A DNA stretch of 64,000 nt from a candidate division BRC1 bacterium ADurb.Bin183 (lineage in GTDB: Bacteria; Sumerlaeota; Sumerlaeia; MWCT01). The DNA is taken from assembly GCA_002070185.1 (NCBI GenBank), contig MWCT01000007.1, positions 92,625 to 156,624 of the forward strand. Direction: 5' to 3'. The notes beneath the pieces were generated by a model. That model saw only the letters and a list, made by a program, of their open reading frames with translations. It had not been told where the DNA came from and ran no database searches. Position numbers and translations under genes: made by a program. Positions 1-8,440 of the stretch are shown piece after piece (the first letter of the stretch is position 1; each line of letters begins with the position of its first letter).

Positions 1-2224
1 TCTTGAACGCAGGCAATCGGCGCTCATTCTTTTGGATATGGACATCCCCGAAGGCATCGGCTTTCAACGCCTGAACATGTTGGGCGATGTCTGCCCTGAG
101 ACCCCCATCGTCTGCCTTGTTACCGGCGAGGCTTCTTTCATCGCGCAAGAGGCGCTCCTGAAAGGGGCGCAGGATTATTTGATAAAAGATGAAACCAACT
201 GGAATTTATTATTGCACACTATACGGCATGTGCTCGACCGGTGGAACGCTACAGCGTATCTGCGCAAACAGAAAAAGGAATTGGTCGGTTTGCGTCAGGA
301 ATATCAGGCGATTCTGCGGAGCACGCCGAATGGACTTTGCATGCTCAATCCCGACTGGTCAATCCGATGGGCGAATTACTCCATGTACCGTTTGCTTGAT
401 GTTGGCGCTCCGGAAACAATGGATTTAACCGGTCAGTCGTTTGCCATATTCTTCAAAAGACAGGCAGATTTTGAACAGTATTGCGCCCTTGCGCGCCAAG
501 GCGTCCGCATGCAAGGCATTGATGACCGCCAGTGGCGGCTGTATCGTCTGGATGGCACGCCCTTTTATGCCCATCTCTCAATCGTGCGTCTTGACCCCGC
601 ACAGACCGACCCGGGTTATGCCATCACTATCAGCGATATTACGGACAACGTCAACGCAAACGAGCAACTCCGTCAAACAAAAGAAAAACTCCAGATTGTT
701 TATGACGGGATGGTGGACGGGCTGATTATTGCAGATTGCGAAACCCGCCAATTTTATCAGGTCAATGACGCCATCTGTCGGATGCTGGGATACACCCGCG
801 AAGAAATGCACAGGTTGTCCGTTGATAAAATCCATCCCCCTTCCGAATTGCCTAATGTTATCAAGATGTTTGAAATCATCAAAACGGGCAAGATTGATTA
901 CATCCACGAACTGCCCTGTCTGCACAAGGATGGCAGAATCTGTTATATGGATCTGGGCGCAAAACTGATTCAATATAATGATAGGTTGTGTTCCATTGGG
1001 TTTTTCCGCGATTTGACCGCCCTTGTGGAAGCCGAGAAAAAATTACGCTTCAGCGAAGAACGGCTCAGGCTGCTGGTGGAGCAAATCCCCGCCATCATCT
1101 GGACAACCGGCAGGGATTTGACGCTTCAATCCATACAGGGCGTGGGGCTGAAATCCATCGGGCTCGAAACCCAGCCGTTTCTTGGCAAACCGCTGCGTGT
1201 TTTTATCCGCAACTTTTTGGCGAATCCGGCAAAGGGCGCCCTCAATTTAGGGAAATCAAGCAAACCCTCGCATGATGAGGAAAAGTTGATTGCCGCAACA
1301 AAAAATGCCATAGAAGGCAAACGCGATTCGCTTGAGATTTTTATTCGCCCCGACACCTATTTTCATGTTTGCGTAGAACCTCTGCGAGACTCGGACGGCG
1401 CTATTAAAGGCACAATGGCGCTCTCCCTTGATGTATCCGAGCGCAAACGTCTGATGACCGCTTTAATACAGGAAGAACGCCTTGCCGCAATCGGCGGCGC
1501 CATGGATTCCATCGCTCATTGCATGAAAAATCTTATAACCATTCAAAACAATGGCATCGGTCTTTTGAAGACCGCGATGGATGGTTCCAATTGGGCGCCC
1601 GCCGCCTTAGCCCACGAGATGTTGAACAAAAGTTCCCGCCGGCTTTCCCTGCTCTTGATGAACATGATGGATTATTCACAAATTCGGGAGATTACAAAAG
1701 AGGAAATTCAAATCCCTGCCCTGTTGCAGGACGTTATCAAGCACTTCGAATTCTCCATTATGAGTCTGGCAGAGGAATCAACAGCGCGCACAGCCCCGCA
1801 TGATGTGCAGTTTGTCTCCCGGGTGGAAAAAGGAGCGGAGGTTCACATACTCGACTCCCAGCGAGTTTTCCGCGCCCTCCTCAATCTTGGCAATAACGCC
1901 ATTGATGCCATGCCCAAAGGAGGGACTTTGACATTAACCGCAGAAAGGATTTCACCGCAGGATGAACGCCTCCTTGCCTTGCCGCCCGATTCGGGCATTC
2001 AACAGGCGGAATCCTATCTTATGATAGCGGTTTCCGATACCGGCATCGGCATCCCGCAAGAAATCCAGAAAAAGATATTTGACCCTTTTTTCACAAACAA
2101 AGGTTCAAAAGGTACCGGTCTGGGGCTGGCATCAGTAAAGCAGCTTATAGCCGACCATGGCGGAGCAATCAGCGTGGAATCAAAACCCGGCGCCGGTTCC
2201 GTTTTCCGAATATTTCTGCCTTAA
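1..2224 (+). CDS. Hybrid sensor histidine kinase (receiver-PAS-kinase), 5' end outside window
   Basis: The frame is open to the first base, so the gene starts upstream of the window. The first ~70 visible residues are the back half of a response-regulator receiver domain: a phospho-acceptor-type LLDMDIPEG loop, then a conserved Lys near YLIKDE. Two or three PAS-type sensor domains follow (about residues 85-210, 215-335, 340-470). Next come a His-box region (IAHCMKNL, His codon near nt 1517) and an HATPase_c domain with N box (NLGNNAIDAM), G1 (DTGIGI), F (FDPFF) and G2 (GTGLGLAS) boxes. No membrane segment is visible, so the protein is probably cytoplasmic and driven by an upstream phosphorelay or a PAS-bound ligand. 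The His-box is diverged from the usual HE(I/L)RNPL. Kinase identity is certain; the signal is unknown. Confidence 0.9.
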   Translation, partial: LERRQSALILLDMDIPEGIGFQRLNMLGDVCPETPIVCLVTGEASFIAQEALLKGAQDYLIKDETNWNLLLHTIRHVLDRWNATAYLRKQKKELVGLRQEYQAILRSTPNGLCMLNPDWSIRWANYSMYRLLDVGAPETMDLTGQSFAIFFKRQADFEQYCALARQGVRMQGIDDRQWRLYRLDGTPFYAHLSIVRLDPAQTDPGYAITISDITDNVNANEQLRQTKEKLQIVYDGMVDGLIIADCETRQFYQVNDAICRMLGYTREEMHRLSVDKIHPPSELPNVIKMFEIIKTGKIDYIHELPCLHKDGRICYMDLGAKLIQYNDRLCSIGFFRDLTALVEAEKKLRFSEERLRLLVEQIPAIIWTTGRDLTLQSIQGVGLKSIGLETQPFLGKPLRVFIRNFLANPAKGALNLGKSSKPSHDEEKLIAATKNAIEGKRDSLEIFIRPDTYFHVCVEPLRDSDGAIKGTMALSLDVSERKRLMTALIQEERLAAIGGAMDSIAHCMKNLITIQNNGIGLLKTAMDGSNWAPAALAHEMLNKSSRRLSLLLMNMMDYSQIREITKEEIQIPALLQDVIKHFEFSIMSLAEESTARTAPHDVQFVSRVEKGAEVHILDSQRVFRALLNLGNNAIDAMPKGGTLTLTAERISPQDERLLALPPDSGIQQAESYLMIAVSDTGIGIPQEIQKKIFDPFFTNKGSKGTGLGLASVKQLIADHGGAISVESKPGAGSVFRIFLP

Positions 2225-2347
2225 GTTTATCGGGCGGGCGCGCGCGCTTCATTTTACTGATAAAAAACACTTGACGCAGATAGCGCGCTATGTTTTCATA
2301 CCATTTATACTTCTTGCGAAACATTTTCTCTAAGAGGAGAAAAGGTT

Positions 2348-2977
2348 ATGAAAAAAGGGATTGTTTATGCCGCGGTTCTTCTGACTCTTGTTATGGCGCT
2401 TTCGGGGTGCTCTTATCTCAAGAATCGCTACTACGACTTTCGCGACATCACAGACCTTGAGGTGGGCGCCACCTTTGCCAAGCCAAAAAATGGCTCAAAG
2501 TATCTTGTGCCACATGCCCTCGGCGCTTATGTGGAAGCGACGCAATTTATGCAGCTGGGCGCATTAGGGTTTAATAATATGGATACAGTGGGCGGAACTG
2601 CCGGTCTTGACCTTCGCAGCTCCTGGGCTGGAAAGGAATCGCGCACCCGATACGGGTTTGGTCCATGGCAAAAATATGTCATCAACCAAGAGGGTTGGCT
2701 GGACGACTACAAGGCGGAAAGCTTTGAAAAGCACGGCATAGACCTCTGCTATAGGGATAATGTCATGCAGGGAATCTGGCGCCGCACGCCCTATCTGCGC
2801 GGGCGCAACTATTGGGAATATATCGGCGGCGAATTTGCCATCTCGGAGCCTTTCCTCTCCCACTTCGGCATAAAAATCCGCGCCGGTTTTGACCCTTGCC
2901 AGGTGATGGATTTTATTCTTGGGTGGACAACTCTGGATATCTACGGGGATGATCTTGAAGATCGGGGAGAAAAATAA
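2348..2977 (+). CDS. Lipoprotein of unknown function
   Basis: A 209-residue protein with a lipoprotein signal: basic MKK start, hydrophobic core, then lipobox LSGC with Cys21 as the predicted lipidated residue. The mature part starts with a DFRDITDLEVG segment and is rich in Gly, Tyr, Trp and short alternating hydrophobic stretches, which suggests a beta-rich envelope protein. I do not recognise a named family. A strong ribosome site (AGAGGAGAAAAGG) lies just upstream of the ATG, and a rho-independent terminator follows the stop, so it is probably a monocistronic envelope gene. Export and lipidation are well supported; function is unknown. Confidence 0.8.
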   Translation: MKKGIVYAAVLLTLVMALSGCSYLKNRYYDFRDITDLEVGATFAKPKNGSKYLVPHALGAYVEATQFMQLGALGFNNMDTVGGTAGLDLRSSWAGKESRTRYGFGPWQKYVINQEGWLDDYKAESFEKHGIDLCYRDNVMQGIWRRTPYLRGRNYWEYIGGEFAISEPFLSHFGIKIRAGFDPCQVMDFILGWTTLDIYGDDLEDRGEK

Positions 2978-3011
2978 ATACCCAAATCAACTGTTTGAGC
3001 AGAACGCAATC

Positions 3012-3048
3012 CGCCCCCGGAATCCCTCGAAATTCAGGGGGCGTTTTT
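3012..3048 (+). terminator. Rho-independent terminator after the lipoprotein gene
   Basis: A perfect 7-bp stem (CGCCCCC at 3012-3018 with GGGGGCG at 3037-3043), an 18-nt loop and five T residues at 3044-3048, 35 nt after the lipoprotein stop. Position and T-run fit an intrinsic terminator. Confidence 0.8.
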
Positions 3049-3118
3049 CCATCTGAAAAATCTTGTTGTTGCGGCGGCAGTTGAGCCGTCCTATCCTGTT
3101 GTTATGCGAGGTATGCTG

Positions 3119-4030
3119 ATGAGAACATGTCCCAAATGCGGTCTTGAATATGACATTGCGGAAGAGCGATGTCTTCGATGCGGCACGCCCCAAACCCCTC
3201 TGCCGCGCAAAAGAAAAATCGAACCCGGCGCCTTGCTCGGCAAAACATTTCGTTATAAACTGGAATCGCTTTTGGGCAAGGGGAAAAATGCCGAAGTCTG
3301 GCTGGCAAAAGATTTAAAAATGCGCGGAGGTTTGTTTGCGCTCAAAGCCCTCAAAACTCCGATAGCTAAAATTAAAAAAGAGGCTTTGCGCGCCTGCCAG
3401 TCCGCAGCCAAAATCGCTGAAACCCGCGTCCATCCAAATCTGGCGCGAATTTTCTCTTTTGAAACGGATGAAGAATTTGCCTTCTTTGTTTCGGAATACG
3501 TCAAAGGCGCCACACTGGAAAGCCTTCTTAAGAAAAGAAAAAAATTAACCGAGGATGAAGTGCTTTGGGTGGCGCGGGAGGCGTGTCTCGGTCTTCTTTA
3601 TCTCCACCAGACGGGACTGTCGCACGGCGCGCTGGCGCTCTCCAATATGATTCTCAGTGAATCGCCGAAAAACGACACACTCCCCACCGTTCCCACAGCC
3701 CGCAGCCATCCCCATCAATGTGTCCGACTGGCGGACTGGGTTATATCCATTGCAATTGAAAAGACGGCATCCAAAACCGTCTCCAAAACGCCCGCTAAAA
3801 TGATAGTTGGCGATATGCGCGCTCTGGGCGGACTTTTGTATAACCTCTTAACCGGCAAATCTCTGCCCTCCAATTTGAAAGATTTAACGCTGCCGAAAGG
3901 CGCATCACCGCTCATCTCAGAGGTTCTTAAAATTTGTATGGCGCCGCCCGCTGCAATAAAATCCGATTCCGCCGGACGCGTGATTTCCATTATCGAGCGC
4001 GGACAAAAAGAGATGGTGGTTCTGGATTGA
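3119..4030 (+). CDS. Zinc-ribbon protein kinase-like protein, probable pseudokinase
   Basis: I chose the ATG at 3119 because GAGG lies 7 nt upstream; two earlier in-frame ATGs (3104, 3113) lack such a site. The 303-residue protein opens with a zinc ribbon (Cys4, Cys7, Cys18, Cys21) and a short basic linker. A Hanks-type kinase fold follows: Gly-rich loop LLGKGKNAEV (52-60) and the ATP-binding Lys76 in FALK. The catalytic loop that should read HRDLKPxN is HGALALSN (169-176), so the catalytic Asp and the Lys are both gone. The DFG motif is reduced to DWV (206-208). It may therefore bind nucleotide or partners without phosphorylating. No membrane segment or sensor domain is visible. The fold is well supported; inactivity is inferred from the missing residues. 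Confidence 0.8.
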   Translation: MRTCPKCGLEYDIAEERCLRCGTPQTPLPRKRKIEPGALLGKTFRYKLESLLGKGKNAEVWLAKDLKMRGGLFALKALKTPIAKIKKEALRACQSAAKIAETRVHPNLARIFSFETDEEFAFFVSEYVKGATLESLLKKRKKLTEDEVLWVAREACLGLLYLHQTGLSHGALALSNMILSESPKNDTLPTVPTARSHPHQCVRLADWVISIAIEKTASKTVSKTPAKMIVGDMRALGGLLYNLLTGKSLPSNLKDLTLPKGASPLISEVLKICMAPPAAIKSDSAGRVISIIERGQKEMVVLD

Positions 4031-4064
4031 TAGCAGAACTATAAAGTTTGAAAGGGTTTTTGAT

Positions 4065-4565
4065 ATGAAGGTTAAGGGGAATTTATTCATCCCGTCAAAA
4101 GTGCGTTATGTTCGCGGGGAAAAGCCGAACGTGGATTGCATCCTTTGCGCCATAAGAGAAAAAGATAAAAAAGTGGAATCGCTGGAAATCTGCCGGACGT
4201 CTCAGTTTTGCATCTGCGCCAATCTTTACCCCTATAACCCCGGGCATATCATGATATTCCCCCTACGCCACATCGAAGATATCCGCGAGATGAAAAAAAA
4301 AGAAGCCGCGGAACTTTTCACGCTGGAAATAATCTCGCTTGAAATTCTTGACGAGGTCTTCAAACCGCATGGTTATAATATCGGTTATAATCTCGGACCA
4401 TGCGGCGGCAATAGCATAAAGCATCTCCATCAGCACATCGTCCCGCGATTCAGCAACGAACTGGGATTTGTTGACGTCATTACCGAAAGCCGCATCATCG
4501 TGGATGACCCGCGCCTTTCCCTGTCGAAACTGAAAAACTTATTCGCCGCAAAATTGAAAAAATGA
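4065..4565 (+). CDS. HIT-family nucleotide hydrolase/transferase
   Basis: A 166-residue histidine-triad protein. The active-site triad is H120-L-H122-Q-H124 followed by IVPRF, and the upstream GPCGGNSIKH segment is typical of the branch that includes Ap4A phosphorylase-like proteins. Cys25 and Cys28 (CILC) could be part of the structural zinc site found in many bacterial HIT proteins, and the NPGHIMIFP strand is also typical. Family members hydrolyse or transfer nucleotide phosphoramidates or dinucleoside polyphosphates in the cytoplasm. The exact substrate cannot be read from the sequence. It starts 34 nt after the pseudokinase and may be co-transcribed with it. Confidence 0.92.
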   Translation: MKVKGNLFIPSKVRYVRGEKPNVDCILCAIREKDKKVESLEICRTSQFCICANLYPYNPGHIMIFPLRHIEDIREMKKKEAAELFTLEIISLEILDEVFKPHGYNIGYNLGPCGGNSIKHLHQHIVPRFSNELGFVDVITESRIIVDDPRLSLSKLKNLFAAKLKK

Positions 4566-4605
4566 TTGCGATTATTTTGCCTGCCAATTTTCCTGCTTTT
4601 TCCTC

Positions 4606-4636
4606 TTGACACGGTGGGGGAGGGCTGCGGTATGCA
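4606..4636 (+). promoter_or_regulatory. Possible promoter for tRNA-Gly
   Basis: A consensus -35 TTGACA (4606-4611) followed after 19 bp by TATGCA (4631-4636), ending 32 nt before the tRNA. The spacer is longer than ideal and the -10 is weak, but the position suits a tRNA promoter. Confidence 0.4.
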
Positions 4637-4668
4637 TTTAACACTTTTTTGTTGAATGATTGTGTCGA

Positions 4669-4744
4669 GCGGGAATAGCTCAGTTGGTAGAGCGCGACCT
4701 TGCCAAGGTCGATGTCGCGGGTTCAAGTCCCGTTTCCCGCTCCA
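4669..4744 (+). tRNA. tRNA-Gly (anticodon GCC), CCA encoded
   Basis: A 76-nt cloverleaf. The acceptor stem is GCGGGAA paired with TTCCCGC. The D arm is GCTC-AGTTGGTA-GAGC. The anticodon stem CGACC/GGTCG encloses loop TTGCCAA with anticodon GCC. The T arm is GCGGG-TTCAAGT-CCCGT. Discriminator T is followed by a genomically encoded CCA (4742-4744). Confidence 0.97.
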
Positions 4745-4771
4745 ATTTTATTATAGGCAATATTTTTCCCG

Positions 4772-6226
4772 ATGAAAATCTGCCTTATCTCCCCTTATGA
4801 AAGCGTCTCTTCGTATGGGTTGCGTCTCCTTTCTTCCATTTTGAAAAAAAATGGACATCAAGTAACATCGCTCTTTTTGGGATTAAATTTTGTCAACGAA
4901 TCAATCTCGCCCGAATCCCACGCAGAAATTGCAAAGTTTGCATGCGGCTCGCAACTCATCGGCATCAGCCTTTCTTCAAATTATTACCGCATATCCATAG
5001 ACCTGACCCGCATCCTTAAAGAGCGCTGTCCGCAGATTCCCGTCCTTTGGGGCGGCATCCACCCGACTATCGAGCCGGATGAATGTATCAAATTTTGCGA
5101 TATGGTCTGCATTGGCGAAGCGGAAGAAGCCATCAAAGAACTGGCACAGAGGATGGACGCCGGACAGCCCTACACGGATACTCGGAATTTTTTTTTCAAG
5201 CAACCCGATGACAGTGTAATAAAAAACCCGCTGCGTCCTTTGGTGAAAGATTTGGATTCTTTGCCCCTGCCGGATTATTCCAATCAGGAACAATATATTT
5301 TGCAGGATGGGAAGCTTATCCCTTCCACGCATGAACTGCTCAACGAAAATCTCAGCGGGCAATATCTGACGCTTGCCTCTCGGGGATGCGTCAATTCATG
5401 CGCCTATTGCTGCAATAGTTTCCTTAAAGAACTCTACAAAGGCGACCGCTGGTTTCGCAAGCGCTCGATTGAAAATGTCCTCGAGGAATGCTTCTGGGTG
5501 AAGGACAACCTTCCTTGGGTGACCGAAATTCTCTTTGATGATGACGCCTTTATGGCGCGCGGACTGGATGAACTCAAAACATTTGTCGAGGCATACAAAA
5601 AAAGAGTAGGGATTCCCTTTTTTGTCACCGGCGTTACCCCCCGCATGCTCTCCGAGGAAAAATTACAAACGCTGATAGATGGCGGAATGAAACGCATCCG
5701 AGTCGGCGTCCAAACGGCAAGCGACCGCGTCAACTTTGATATCTACAAGCGGCGCATCTCTCAAAAAGAGGCGCTTGAGGCTTTCAAAATTGTGGGGCGC
5801 CACATCAAAGATTTCCGCCGCACTCATTACGATTTCATCGTGGATAACCCATGGGAAACCGAAGAGGAACAGCTGGAAACCCTGCGCTTCCTTTTGAAAA
5901 TCCCCCGCCCGTGGGCGATTAATATCTGCTCTCTGACATTCTATCCGGGCGTGGAGTTGTATGAGCGCGCCCTCAAAGAAGGATTGATTAAAGATAAATT
6001 CAAGACGATATATGACAAAAATTTCCATTTATACCGCCCCAGTTATGTTAATAAAATGTTTTATTTCTTCTGCCAGACCAATCTGCCCGTCTGGGCGCTG
6101 TCCCTGTTCGTCAACAAATGGGTCATCGCCCTGAAATTGAACTGGCCACTTTGGTGGGCGTATCTTGCGGCGCGAGATGCCAAACATTATTTTTATGTGC
6201 TCAAAGCAAAAATCCGCGGGAAATAA
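4772..6226 (+). CDS. B12-binding-domain radical SAM protein
   Basis: A 484-residue protein of the BchE/P-methylase-like type. The N-terminal ~130 residues form a cobalamin-binding-like Rossmann domain (start KICLISPYE, later LWGGIHPTI). The radical SAM core carries the cluster motif C206-x3-C210-x2-C213 in RGCVNSCAYCC, followed by conserved strand motifs such as EILFDDDAF and RIRVGVQTAS. The last ~70 residues are basic and Trp-rich with a hydrophobic stretch, suggesting membrane contact. Relatives methylate or rearrange lipids, cofactors and natural products; the substrate here is unknown. It starts 27 nt after tRNA-Gly, and the Wzt-type ATPase follows 50 nt downstream, so a role in surface polymer or lipid modification is possible but only inferred from position. 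Confidence 0.88.
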   Translation: MKICLISPYESVSSYGLRLLSSILKKNGHQVTSLFLGLNFVNESISPESHAEIAKFACGSQLIGISLSSNYYRISIDLTRILKERCPQIPVLWGGIHPTIEPDECIKFCDMVCIGEAEEAIKELAQRMDAGQPYTDTRNFFFKQPDDSVIKNPLRPLVKDLDSLPLPDYSNQEQYILQDGKLIPSTHELLNENLSGQYLTLASRGCVNSCAYCCNSFLKELYKGDRWFRKRSIENVLEECFWVKDNLPWVTEILFDDDAFMARGLDELKTFVEAYKKRVGIPFFVTGVTPRMLSEEKLQTLIDGGMKRIRVGVQTASDRVNFDIYKRRISQKEALEAFKIVGRHIKDFRRTHYDFIVDNPWETEEEQLETLRFLLKIPRPWAINICSLTFYPGVELYERALKEGLIKDKFKTIYDKNFHLYRPSYVNKMFYFFCQTNLPVWALSLFVNKWVIALKLNWPLWWAYLAARDAKHYFYVLKAKIRGK

Positions 6227-6276
6227 AAAAAGCGGGGCGCGGAGCCGTTCCGCCCTTATATGGTGAATCGGTTGCC

Positions 6277-7548
6277 ATGATTGAAGTTGTCAACATCTCC
6301 AAAAAATTTCGCATTCACCGCAAACGGCGGACAAGCATCAAAGAGACGGCGCTCGAATTCCTCCGTCCCTCGCGCGATTCTTTTTTTTCCGGCTGGTTCC
6401 GTTCCCGCCCGAACGAAGAAATCTGGGCGCTCAAAGACGTCTCCTTCAAAACGGAAGAAGGCGACACGCTTGGCGTTATCGGCTCAAATGGCTCCGGCAA
6501 AAGCACATTGCTCAAAATAATATCCGGTATCACTCAGCCCACAATGGGGAGTATCAAAGCAAAAGGGCGCGTGGCATCGCTGCTCGAACTCGGCGCCGGC
6601 TTCCATCACGAACTCACCGGACTGGAAAACATCTACCTTAACGGCTCCGTTTTGGGGCTTTCTCAAAACAAGATTAAAAGCGTTCAAGATGAAATCATCG
6701 CCTTTGCCGGTCTTGAACAATTCATCCACATGCCGGTTAAACATTACTCCTCCGGAATGTTAATACGCCTCGGCTTTGCCATAGCAACCCATATTGACCC
6801 AGACATCCTTCTTTTAGATGAGGTGATGGCGGTGGGGGATGCCGAATTTCAGGAAAAATCCGCCGCCAAAATCATGGACTTCAAAAAGCGCGGAAAGACC
6901 ATCATCCTTGTCACACACAATCTGGATCAGGCGGAAGCCGTCTGCAATAAAGTCCTCTGGATAGAACACGGAAAGGTTAAACTGTTCGGCACTGTTGATG
7001 AATCCATAACCGGTTATGTCTCTGAATTCTACGAACAAAAACTGAAAGAGCCGCCCATCCCTTTCAGCTTTGAATTTGGCAGCGTATGCCAAACCACCCG
7101 CATGGGAAACGGCAATGTGCTGATTAACCGCGTGGCGTTCAAGGATGGTTCGGGAAAAGAAGTTCGCTCCGTCATATCTGGCGAAACCCTTCAGATTGAA
7201 CTGTACTACACGGCGCTGCGCGATGGCATGGATTTGGAGGCAGTGATAGGCATCAACCGATTCGACAACACCAGCATCTGCCGTGTTGACTCCGCCTCTC
7301 AAGAAAACATTCTCAAAAACTGTCCCCAAAAAGGGATAATTACCGCCATTTTATCCCCTGTGCTCCTAAACAAAGGGGGATACCGCCTTTCTGTTGCCCT
7401 CAATCCCCCCGGCAAACCATACGAGCCGTATGACATCCACCTGCGTTTTTATGAGTTTCGAGTGGATTCAAACCAAGAGCACCGCATCGGACCAATTATC
7501 ACCCATCCTGCCGTGTTTGAATGTTTCCCGATGAACGCCTCTGAATAA
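6277..7548 (+). CDS. Polysaccharide ABC transporter ATPase with C-terminal substrate-binding domain (Wzt-like)
   Basis: The 423-residue protein is set to start at the ATG at 6277, where similarity to ABC ATPases begins (MIEVVNISKKF); an earlier start would overlap the radical SAM gene. Walker A is GSNGSGKST, the signature is YSSGM (a common variant in this family), and Walker B is ILLLDEVMAVGD. The variant signature and the long N-terminal insert before the Walker A mark the teichoic acid/O-antigen exporter class. Residues ~265-423 form a beta-rich extension like the carbohydrate-binding domain of Wzt, which recognises the capped end of the glycan. The partner permease Wzm is not adjacent, which is unusual. 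Cytoplasmic face of the inner membrane. Family assignment is firm; the polymer is unknown. Confidence 0.9.
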   Translation: MIEVVNISKKFRIHRKRRTSIKETALEFLRPSRDSFFSGWFRSRPNEEIWALKDVSFKTEEGDTLGVIGSNGSGKSTLLKIISGITQPTMGSIKAKGRVASLLELGAGFHHELTGLENIYLNGSVLGLSQNKIKSVQDEIIAFAGLEQFIHMPVKHYSSGMLIRLGFAIATHIDPDILLLDEVMAVGDAEFQEKSAAKIMDFKKRGKTIILVTHNLDQAEAVCNKVLWIEHGKVKLFGTVDESITGYVSEFYEQKLKEPPIPFSFEFGSVCQTTRMGNGNVLINRVAFKDGSGKEVRSVISGETLQIELYYTALRDGMDLEAVIGINRFDNTSICRVDSASQENILKNCPQKGIITAILSPVLLNKGGYRLSVALNPPGKPYEPYDIHLRFYEFRVDSNQEHRIGPIITHPAVFECFPMNASE

Positions 7549-7766
7549 ATTGGGAATAATGTAAAAAAAGGATTTGACAAATTTTCGGGAGCAATCGGAC
7601 TTGCCCGCTTGTTATGGGAATAAATGCAAGAATACGGGATGAAATTGTATTTTTAACTTGACGAAAGAACCCCATAAAACCATATTTTTTTTTGATTAGT
7701 TATTATTCCACAAAGAAATCAATCAGAAGCGCCAGATTGATTTTTTCAAAAAGGCGGTTTTTTACA

Positions 7767-8423
7767 TTGCAAAGGAAAAAGCCGGACAGCTTCACCCTGA
7801 TTGAACTCCTTATAGTTGTGGCTATTATTTCAATCCTTTCCTCCATAGCCGTCCCCAATTTTTTGGAGGCGCAGGCGCGGGCAAAAGTCTCCCGCGCAAA
7901 AGCGGATATGGCTTCCATAGGAACGGCGCTGGAAATCTACGCCACAGACCACAACAATTACCCATGGCGCCGCGCCGAAAACTGGGAAAGCGATTCGGCG
8001 GATTTTGTCCCGCCTTACAAAACAAAACATAAAGACCTTCAAACTCTGACTACGCCGGTTCGCTATATGGTTTCCCTGCCGGCGGATATTTTTGACGTCA
8101 AAAGCGATTCGCCTCTGAATGTTTATAATTATTTCGACCCGGAGCAGACGAATATTTTCGCAAGCAACCAGATTCCAAGAGAGCCGCCTTGCTACTGCAA
8201 ACCCAACGCCGGCAAAAAATTATGGATGCTGCTCTCGGTGGGACCGGACGGTTTTATAGGCGTTTTGCCCAGCGGGCGCCCTGGCGGATATCCCAAAGAG
8301 CCGCCCATCTCGGCGTTCAGTATTATTCAGGAATACGACCCGAATAATGGGACTATCAGCCGGGGCAACATCTACCGAATTCAGGGCGGCACAACGTTTA
8401 GTCAGATGATAGCAGCCAAATAA
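7767..8423 (+). CDS. Type II secretion/type IV pilin-like pseudopilin
   Basis: The class III signal is clear: a short basic leader, then PDS-FTLIELLIVVAII, with Glu at +5 and a ~20-residue hydrophobic helix, continuing IAVPNFLEAQARAK. The residue before the cleavage site is Ser rather than the usual Gly. There is no in-frame ATG; a TTG at 7767 gives a leader of normal length (MQRKKPDS), with a weak AAGG site 12 nt upstream. A TTG at 7692 would give an over-long leader. The 218-residue protein has the ALEIYATDHNNYP segment common to G-type pseudopilins of uncultivated phyla, and its C-terminal half (YNYFDP, WMLLSVGPDG) is typical of that group. It probably sits in the inner membrane as part of a secretion or pilus-like fibre. 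No assembly ATPase or platform gene is nearby. Confidence 0.88.
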   Translation: MQRKKPDSFTLIELLIVVAIISILSSIAVPNFLEAQARAKVSRAKADMASIGTALEIYATDHNNYPWRRAENWESDSADFVPPYKTKHKDLQTLTTPVRYMVSLPADIFDVKSDSPLNVYNYFDPEQTNIFASNQIPREPPCYCKPNAGKKLWMLLSVGPDGFIGVLPSGRPGGYPKEPPISAFSIIQEYDPNNGTISRGNIYRIQGGTTFSQMIAAK

Positions 8424-8428
8424 ATGAT

Positions 8429-8433
8429 GGAGG
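8429..8433 (+). promoter_or_regulatory. Ribosome binding site deciding the start at 8441
   Basis: GGAGG 7 nt before the ATG at 8441. It begins 5 nt after the pseudopilin stop, so the two genes are probably translated from one transcript. Confidence 0.7.
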
Positions 8434-8440
8434 ATATATC

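Noticed and set aside
7574..7602. TTGACA before the pseudopilin gene as a promoter
   Set aside because: The -35 is perfect but nothing resembling a -10 lies 16-18 bp downstream.
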